64,000 nucleotides of DNA from Pontibacter indicus (lineage in GTDB: Bacteria; Bacteroidota; Bacteroidia; Cytophagales; Hymenobacteraceae), in contig NZ_FTPP01000003.1 of assembly GCF_900156345.1 (NCBI RefSeq), positions 62,001 through 126,000 of the forward strand, read 5' to 3'. Every line of letters starts with the position of its first letter. The stretch's first letter is position 1. Under the pieces are notes generated by a model that saw nothing but the letters and a program-made list of their open reading frames with translations, did no database searches and was not told where the DNA came from. Of this stretch, positions 59,774 through 64,000 are shown piece by piece. The position numbers and the translations under genes were made by a program.

Positions 59774-60299
59774 GGGTTGCAAACTTAGATAAAGTTTCCT
59801 GAATACGCAACAAATATTTTTTCTTCAAATAGTAGGTTTTCACCTCCTGCAGGGCCTCTTCTTTGGTAACTCCATGAAGCTCAGGGTATCGCTGCAACAC
59901 AGGCAGAATATCATTTTCCAGCTGAGCCATCGCGCCCGTGCTCTTCTCCCCTATCTCGTGCAGTTTGGCCGCGTCGAAGTCAAACTCCAGCTCCATCAGT
60001 TCCTCGTTGATCTCCATCATCTCCATCAGGAAATCGCCGGGAATCTCGTTTTTGCCACCCTCTTCTAACAGGCCATGCTGCTGCAGGATGTACTGCATGC
60101 GCAGGTCCGTATCGCTCAGGGTACGGTAAGCGTTGGTGTTCAGCGTAGAGAGCTCCAGAATCTTCTGCTGCGTGCCCAGGTCCTCGTTGGCGTAAAAATC
60201 GGGGTGGTACTCGCGGCTCAGCTCGTAGTAACGGGCTTTGATCGCTTTCTCGTCCGGCAAAAAACTTTCAGGTATATGGTAAAACTCGAAGTAATTCAT
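59766..60299 (-). CDS. hscB: Fe-S cluster co-chaperone HscB
   Basis: A 177-residue J-domain protein that delivers the scaffold IscU to the Hsp70-type chaperone in iron-sulfur assembly. The J-domain occupies residues 1-75 with the HPD motif at 32-34 (LSREYHPDFYANED), followed by AYRTLSDTDLRMQYILQQHG. The C-terminal HscB domain is a three-helix bundle (PGDFLMEMMEINEELMELEFD). Length matches the family (about 171 in E. coli). No other isc/hsc gene is adjacent. Confidence 0.92.
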   Translation of the reverse strand: MNYFEFYHIPESFLPDEKAIKARYYELSREYHPDFYANEDLGTQQKILELSTLNTNAYRTLSDTDLRMQYILQQHGLLEEGGKNEIPGDFLMEMMEINEELMELEFDFDAAKLHEIGEKSTGAMAQLENDILPVLQRYPELHGVTKEEALQEVKTYYLKKKYLLRIQETLSKFATRS

Positions 60300-60461
60300 T
60301 TTTGACAGTTAACAGTTTTCAGTAAACAATAAACAGGTATCATCCAGATAAACGGTATACGTTGCAAAAGTACAGTAATTGTTGATTGCTGATTGTTAAT
60401 TGTTGCGCTATACCTTGTAACTGACTATTGCTAATTGTTGACTGAGATGCCTGTTTACTGA

Positions 60462-60752
60462 TCAAATAGCAACTGAACGGTGCGACCAGGCCTGCGGTTT
60501 GTCGGCAAAAAGCGCCTTGGTGGCCTTCCATACCTGCCCAAACAGTTCGGAGTCGCGGTAGTTGTTGAGGTGCTCCTCGGAGTCCCATAGGCTGTAGGTG
60601 CTGTAGATGTTCGGGTGATTCAGGTCCTGCAACAACTCTACATGATTGCAGCCTTCAAAGGCCCTAATCTTATCTTTCGAGTTGCGGAAAATCTCCAGGA
60701 AGTCTTCTGTCTTGTCCGACTGAAAAGTCATGCGTACGATGCGGATGAGCAT
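60462..60752 (-). CDS. Antibiotic biosynthesis monooxygenase (ABM)-domain protein
   Basis: A 96-residue dimeric ferredoxin-like-fold protein. It shows the ABM pattern: MLIRIVRMTFQSDKTEDFLEIFRNSKDKIRAFEGCNHVELLQD, then YSTYSLWDSEEHLNNYRDSELF. Such small proteins act as quinol monooxygenases or as structural relatives; the reaction here is not known. It is monocistronic. The gap to hscB (60300-60461) holds short GTTAACAGT/AATTGTTGA-type repeats and two motif copies (60356, 60410). Confidence 0.82.
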   Translation of the reverse strand: MLIRIVRMTFQSDKTEDFLEIFRNSKDKIRAFEGCNHVELLQDLNHPNIYSTYSLWDSEEHLNNYRDSELFGQVWKATKALFADKPQAWSHRSVAI

Positions 60753-60760
60753 ATTTTTTG

Positions 60761-60904
60761 ATTTGGAAATTTGAAGATTTGGAAATGTAAAGATGCTAAA
60801 TAATGTGAAGGATATAAGTAGAACTCAATTTGAGATGATCATATCCACCGATTAAATTCATTAAAACATCATTTTCAAATCTTCAAATTTTCAAATCTCC
60901 AAAT
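60761..60904. repeat. 26-bp near-perfect inverted repeat of AAATCT/AATTTG units
   Basis: ATTTGGAAATTTGAAGATTT (60761-60780, extending to 60786) is the complement of 60871-60896 with two mismatches, 84 bp apart. More units continue to 60904, up to the stop codon of the next gene. The same units occur at 14620-14655. Confidence 0.6.
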
Positions 60905-61680
60905 TAACCTCCTGGATAAAACCGCACGTCTACCTGCGAGTCGAAGCCGAGGCCGAGGAGCTCGGAGGCGTGGCCCTTGTTGATGCCGATGCAGAGCTGG
61001 CCGAGGTGGTTGTAGAGGCAGCAGCAGTCGCCGTCCTCCACCTGGGTATAGTTTTGGTGGATGCGCCCGACCGTTTCGCGGCCAAAGTGCACGGTATAGG
61101 TGCGGCCGTGGGCAATGGTATCCACACTGTCCTTGGTGATGTTGGTGATCAGGTTGCCGTAGCGGTCCACGTGGATGACGTGTCCTGTTATGGAGTGGTC
61201 GTTGAGGCGCAACTGGCGGTTCAGCAGCTGTTTGAAGCTGGTGGTGCGCTCGCCCAGCACATCAATGTCGCCGCCCTTTGCCAGGAAGAGCGCAGCAGGC
61301 GCCAGCAGTTCCTTGGCCGGGAAGGGCAGTACATCTTCGTCGGTCTGCAGCTCCACCACAATTTCGGCCTGCCCCTCGGTCAGGAGGGAGAGCAAACCGT
61401 TGTCGGCCAGCAAAAAGTAGTGCCCTTTGTATTTTGCAGCATGATATTTGCCCTGTTTACAACCGTGCGTGTCCACTGCGATCAGGTGGACGGTGCCTTC
61501 CGGAAATTCCCGGAAAACAGACCCGATCACGTACTCCGCCTGCGGGATGTTAAACGGCTCGATGCCATGCGAAATGTCCACAATCTGGGCCTGAGGCTGC
61601 AGCGACAGCATGGCAGCCTTCACGGCCGCCGCATAATGGTCGGTGTAACCAAAGTCGGAGGTGAATGTAATTACAGCCAT
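60904..61680 (-). CDS. S-adenosyl-L-methionine hydroxide adenosyltransferase family protein (DUF62)
   Basis: A 258-residue cytoplasmic enzyme that probably hydrolyses SAM to adenosine and methionine, related to the fluorinase and chlorinase SalL. The N-terminal motif ITFTSDFGYTDHYAAAVKAAML is diagnostic, with IVDISHGIEPFNIPQAEYVI, HLIAVDTHG (the adenosine-site region) and a C-terminal domain (GHVIHVDRYGNLITNI). The ATG giving MAVITFTSDFG is the family start; an upstream in-frame codon would add 15 residues. It is divergent from phoH. Confidence 0.92.
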   Translation of the reverse strand: MAVITFTSDFGYTDHYAAAVKAAMLSLQPQAQIVDISHGIEPFNIPQAEYVIGSVFREFPEGTVHLIAVDTHGCKQGKYHAAKYKGHYFLLADNGLLSLLTEGQAEIVVELQTDEDVLPFPAKELLAPAALFLAKGGDIDVLGERTTSFKQLLNRQLRLNDHSITGHVIHVDRYGNLITNITKDSVDTIAHGRTYTVHFGRETVGRIHQNYTQVEDGDCCCLYNHLGQLCIGINKGHASELLGLGFDSQVDVRFYPGG

Positions 61681-61778
61681 AGAGCGAACTATAATTTGTG
61701 TAGATTTGTCATCATTGTGTAACAATTTTAGCTAATTTACAGAATATATTACCAACGTACTATATTAAGCTTAAACAT

Positions 61779-62807
61779 TTGGTAGAGAAAACAATAACGT
61801 TAGAGAACATCTCTCTTATCGATTTTCTGGGGACAGAGAATCAGAATATCAAACAGCTTGCAGCCGCATTTCCGAGCAGCAAGATCATTTCCAGAGGCAA
61901 CGAAATCAAAATTCAGGGGCAGACGCCCGAGATAACCAAAATTCACGAGATCCTTTCTTCGCTGATCGACCACTATCATAAGTTCGGAAAGATTACGCAT
62001 AACAGCGTAAATAGATACCTTTCTCCTGATCCTTTTACGGAGGAGGATGTGATCGTGACGTCGCCGGACGTGATTGTGTACGGCAGCAAGGGTGGTATCA
62101 TCAAAGCCAAGACGGTGAACCAGAAGAAACTGGTGGACCTGGTGGAGAACCACGATCTGGTGTTTGCGCTGGGGCCTGCCGGTACCGGTAAGACCTATAT
62201 TTCGGTGGCCATGGCCGTGCGTGCGCTCAAAAACAAAGAGGTGCGCAAGATCATCATCTCCCGCCCGGTGGTAGAAGCCGGCGAGAACCTGGGCTTTTTG
62301 CCCGGTGACATGAAGGAGAAGGTGGACCCGTATCTGCGCCCGATTTACGACGCCCTCGAGGACATGATCCCGATGGAAAAGCTGAAGTATTACCAGGAAA
62401 ATAAGATCATCGAGATCGCTCCGCTGGCCTATATGCGTGGCCGTACCCTGAGCAACGCCTTCGTGCTGCTCGACGAGGCGCAGAACACGACGCCGGCGCA
62501 GATCAAGATGTTTTTGACCCGTATGGGCCCTACTTCCAAGGTGATGATCAACGGCGACCGCTCGCAGATTGACCTGCCCCGCCACCAGCGCTCCGGTCTC
62601 ATGGATGCCCTCCATACCTTGCGCGACGTGAAAGGCATTGGTTTCATTGAAATGCAGCCAGAGGACGTGATGCGCCACCGTTTGGTACGCGACATCGTGG
62701 ATGCCTATTCCAAAGCCGACGATGAGCGCCTGGCCGCCCGTCTGGAAGCTGAGGCCGCCGAAGAAGGCAAGCCTGTGGCCGTAAACGGCCGCAAAAAAAA
62801 GGTATAG
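61779..62807 (+). CDS. phoH: PhoH family ATPase (PhoH-like)
   Basis: A 342-residue P-loop ATPase of the PhoH/PhoL group. The N-terminal KH-like region (IKQLAAAFPSSKIISRGNEIKIQG) is followed by the PhoH domain from about residue 110: VDLVENHDLVFALGPAGTGKTYISVAMAV (Walker A), ISRPVVEAGENLGFLPGDMKEKVDPYLRPIYDAL, FVLLDEAQNTTPAQIKMFLTRMG (Walker B) and INGDRSQIDLPRHQRSGL. Related proteins act in RNA metabolism with YbeY. The TTG start (VEKTITLENISLIDFLG) is accepted because the KH-like part starts directly after it. Confidence 0.93.
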   Translation: MVEKTITLENISLIDFLGTENQNIKQLAAAFPSSKIISRGNEIKIQGQTPEITKIHEILSSLIDHYHKFGKITHNSVNRYLSPDPFTEEDVIVTSPDVIVYGSKGGIIKAKTVNQKKLVDLVENHDLVFALGPAGTGKTYISVAMAVRALKNKEVRKIIISRPVVEAGENLGFLPGDMKEKVDPYLRPIYDALEDMIPMEKLKYYQENKIIEIAPLAYMRGRTLSNAFVLLDEAQNTTPAQIKMFLTRMGPTSKVMINGDRSQIDLPRHQRSGLMDALHTLRDVKGIGFIEMQPEDVMRHRLVRDIVDAYSKADDERLAARLEAEAAEEGKPVAVNGRKKKV

Positions 62808-62828
62808 CAGCTGACCGGATAACAGGAG

Positions 62829-63257
62829 ATGATTGAAGTGATACGTGCTGAACGTGAGCAGGATCGATCTGCCGCGTTCAACATACGTGAACAGGTTTTT
62901 GTAGAAGAGCAGCAGGTGCCCCGCGAGGCGGAACACGATGAGTTTGAGTCAACGGCCCGCCACTACCTGGCTACCTGCGAGGGTGTCCCTTGCGGAGCCG
63001 CCCGCTGGCGCCAGACGGAGCTGGGTATAAAGCTGGAGCGCTTTGCCGTGCTGGCTGATTACCGTAACCGGCAGGTGGGAGCCGCGCTGCTGCAGGCCGT
63101 GCTACAAGACGTGCAGGCAGCCCATGCGGACACGAAGGTATATCTGAATGCCCAGCTACCGGCCGTTAACTTCTACAAGCGTCACGGCTTTGTGGCCGAG
63201 GGCGACATGTTCACGGAGTGCGACATACAGCACTACATGATGGTCTATAAGGCCTGA
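62829..63257 (+). CDS. GNAT family N-acetyltransferase
   Basis: A 142-residue acetyltransferase with IREQVFVEEQQVPREAEHDEFE at the N-terminus and acetyl-CoA binding LERFAVLADYRNRQVGAALLQAVL. The C-terminus is LNAQLPAVNFYKRHGFVAEGDMFTECDIQHYMM. The EEQQVPREAEHDEFE segment places it in the YjcF/ElaA-like group. It starts 21 bp after phoH and its stop overlaps the comEC start (TGATG), so the three genes are probably one operon. Confidence 0.88.
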   Translation: MIEVIRAEREQDRSAAFNIREQVFVEEQQVPREAEHDEFESTARHYLATCEGVPCGAARWRQTELGIKLERFAVLADYRNRQVGAALLQAVLQDVQAAHADTKVYLNAQLPAVNFYKRHGFVAEGDMFTECDIQHYMMVYKA

Positions 63258-64000
63258 TGAAACGGTGGGCTCCCTACCCTTTCGTCCGCATTAGTCTTAG
63301 CTTTATAGCAGGTATACTCGTGTACCTGTACACAGGCAAAGAGTTCAGGTATAGCCTTGAGCTCTTTGCCTTTTTTATTGCCCTATACCTGGTGCTATAC
63401 CTTGTTTCGCGCAGGGTGAAATCGCTGGAGGCCAACACCATCACAGGTATAGCAGGCTTGCTATGCTTTGTGGCCGGCGGCATGTGGGTGACGCACCTGC
63501 AAACCGAATCGCACCGCCCGCTGCACTTGGGCAACCTCGCAGGTATACCGGCCTATTATGTGGGTGTGGTGGATGATTATGTGGTGCAGAAACCCGGCTA
63601 CCAGAACACGGTGCTGCAGGTAGAGCAGGTGCAGATAAACGGTCAATGGCAGCCCGCCGAAGGCAAAGTGCAGCTCTCCGTGCCCCACGATTCCAACCGC
63701 GAATACGAGGTGAGCTATGGCGACCGCCTGCTAATCAGAGGCGCGCCGCTGCCTGTATCCCCTCCCGCCAATCCGAATCAGTTCGACTACCGCGCTTTTC
63801 TGGCGAACAAACAGATCCACCACCGCCACTTTCTGCAGCCGCACCAGTTCCAAAGCATTGGCTCTGATCCCCCAAACCCGGTGCTTCACTTCAGCATCTA
63901 CCTGCGCCGCCAATTGGACGGGCTGCTGAAGGAGTCCATAGCTGAACGTCGGGAATACGGTATCTCCTCGGCTTTGATCCTGGGCGTAAAAGACGAGCTG
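63257..64000 (+). CDS. comEC: ComEC/Rec2 family DNA-uptake protein, N-terminal part (cut by window edge)
   Basis: The 248 visible residues begin MKRWAPYPFVRISLSFIAGILVYLY, with three N-terminal helices. A DUF4131 OB-like periplasmic domain follows (AYYVGVVDDYVVQKPGYQNTVLQVEQV, VSYGDRLLIRGAPLPVSPPANPNQFDYRAFLANKQIHHRHFL). The start of the competence domain (YGISSALILGVKDEL) comes next. ComEC forms the inner-membrane channel through which single-stranded DNA enters in natural transformation. The gene runs off the window end. Five iterated-motif copies lie in the first 300 bases. Confidence 0.9.
   Translation, partial: MKRWAPYPFVRISLSFIAGILVYLYTGKEFRYSLELFAFFIALYLVLYLVSRRVKSLEANTITGIAGLLCFVAGGMWVTHLQTESHRPLHLGNLAGIPAYYVGVVDDYVVQKPGYQNTVLQVEQVQINGQWQPAEGKVQLSVPHDSNREYEVSYGDRLLIRGAPLPVSPPANPNQFDYRAFLANKQIHHRHFLQPHQFQSIGSDPPNPVLHFSIYLRRQLDGLLKESIAERREYGISSALILGVKDEL

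Larger units (their letters stand above)
123..63550. repeat. Window-wide highly iterated motif, core GGTATA, extended CAGGTATAGC
   Basis: I counted by eye about 180 loci with GGTATA or TATACC, and 28 exact copies of CAGGTATAGC or its complement. These include 1173, 2470, 2494, 2711, 7202, 16751, 18908, 23612, 28114, 32262, 32359, 36181, 38611, 44467, 57192, 59719, 63347 and 63444. They occur on both strands, in genes and in gaps. A composition-only estimate gives about 27 cores and 0.1 ten-mers. Confidence 0.85.

Noticed and set aside
60300..60461. Short AATTGTTGA/GTTAACAGT-type repeats between hscB and the ABM gene
   Set aside because: They look like a possible regulatory array, but they are degenerate and AT-rich. 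I could not define a consistent unit or a role.
61800..62936. A 378-codon open frame on the minus strand
   Set aside because: It is antisense to phoH and the GNAT gene, both with clear Walker or acetyl-CoA motifs. Its translation has the His/Arg-rich look of a shadow frame.

Overview
The window comes from a Bacteroidota genome, most likely order Cytophagales and close to Pontibacter/Hymenobacteraceae. The evidence is a type IX secretion (T9SS) cluster (a giant protein with a gliding-motility-type C-terminal signal, PorP/SprF and an OmpA-like protein), TonB receptors with CarboxypepD_reg-like N-termini, DUF4374 and PepSY partners, an ECF sigma factor followed by a membrane-anchored beta-barrel protein, and promoters of the form TTTG-N19-TAnnTTTG. 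Base composition looks moderate (about half G+C), with a few very AT-rich gaps. No rRNA, CRISPR array, transposase or integrase was seen. One tRNA (Leu, CAA) is present.

Layout. 1-2.5 kb: the start of glycogen debranching enzyme GlgX (minus), a CvpA-CAP fusion and a small unknown protein. 2.8-5.9 kb: a GntR/YtrA-type ABC transporter operon with a visible promoter and a palindromic operator. 6-9 kb: envelope proteins, an ElaA-type acetyltransferase and a BrkB-family membrane protein. 9-17 kb: nuoL-nuoM-nuoN-purF on the minus strand, with a repeat-filled gap between nuoL and nuoM. 17-20 kb: small proteins, a frameshifted secreted-protein gene and an M50-like protease. 19.7-23.5 kb: a porin / BCCT transporter / universal stress protein operon. 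23.6-28.2 kb: an M3 peptidase lipoprotein, a lipoprotein-like methyltransferase and three small unknown genes. 28.4-33.4 kb: fasciclin and CHRD lipoproteins, a GAF histidine kinase and an ECF sigma locus. 34-41 kb: a LysR regulator and a probable iron or siderophore operon (TonB receptor, DUF4374 lipoprotein, PepSY membrane protein) behind a promoter flanked by two 8-1-8 palindromes. 41.3-55.5 kb: an OMP_b-brl receptor and the T9SS cluster with an 8.8-kb adhesin gene. 56-64 kb: a PAS histidine kinase, a STAS-like protein, an HsdR_N-type nuclease-domain protein, tRNA-Leu, HscB, a monooxygenase-like protein, SAM hydroxide adenosyltransferase, PhoH, a GNAT protein and the start of ComEC.

The most unusual feature is not a gene. 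A short motif, core GGTATA and extended form CAGGTATAGC, is scattered through the whole window on both strands, inside genes and between them. By hand count there are about 180 core loci and 28 exact copies of the 10-mer, where composition alone predicts roughly 27 and about 0.1. Some copies sit as inverted pairs forming hairpins, including a terminator-like one. This resembles the behaviour of DNA uptake sequences or of cyanobacterial HIP1, and the window also carries comEC, a core DNA-uptake gene. The function of the motif is unknown to me.
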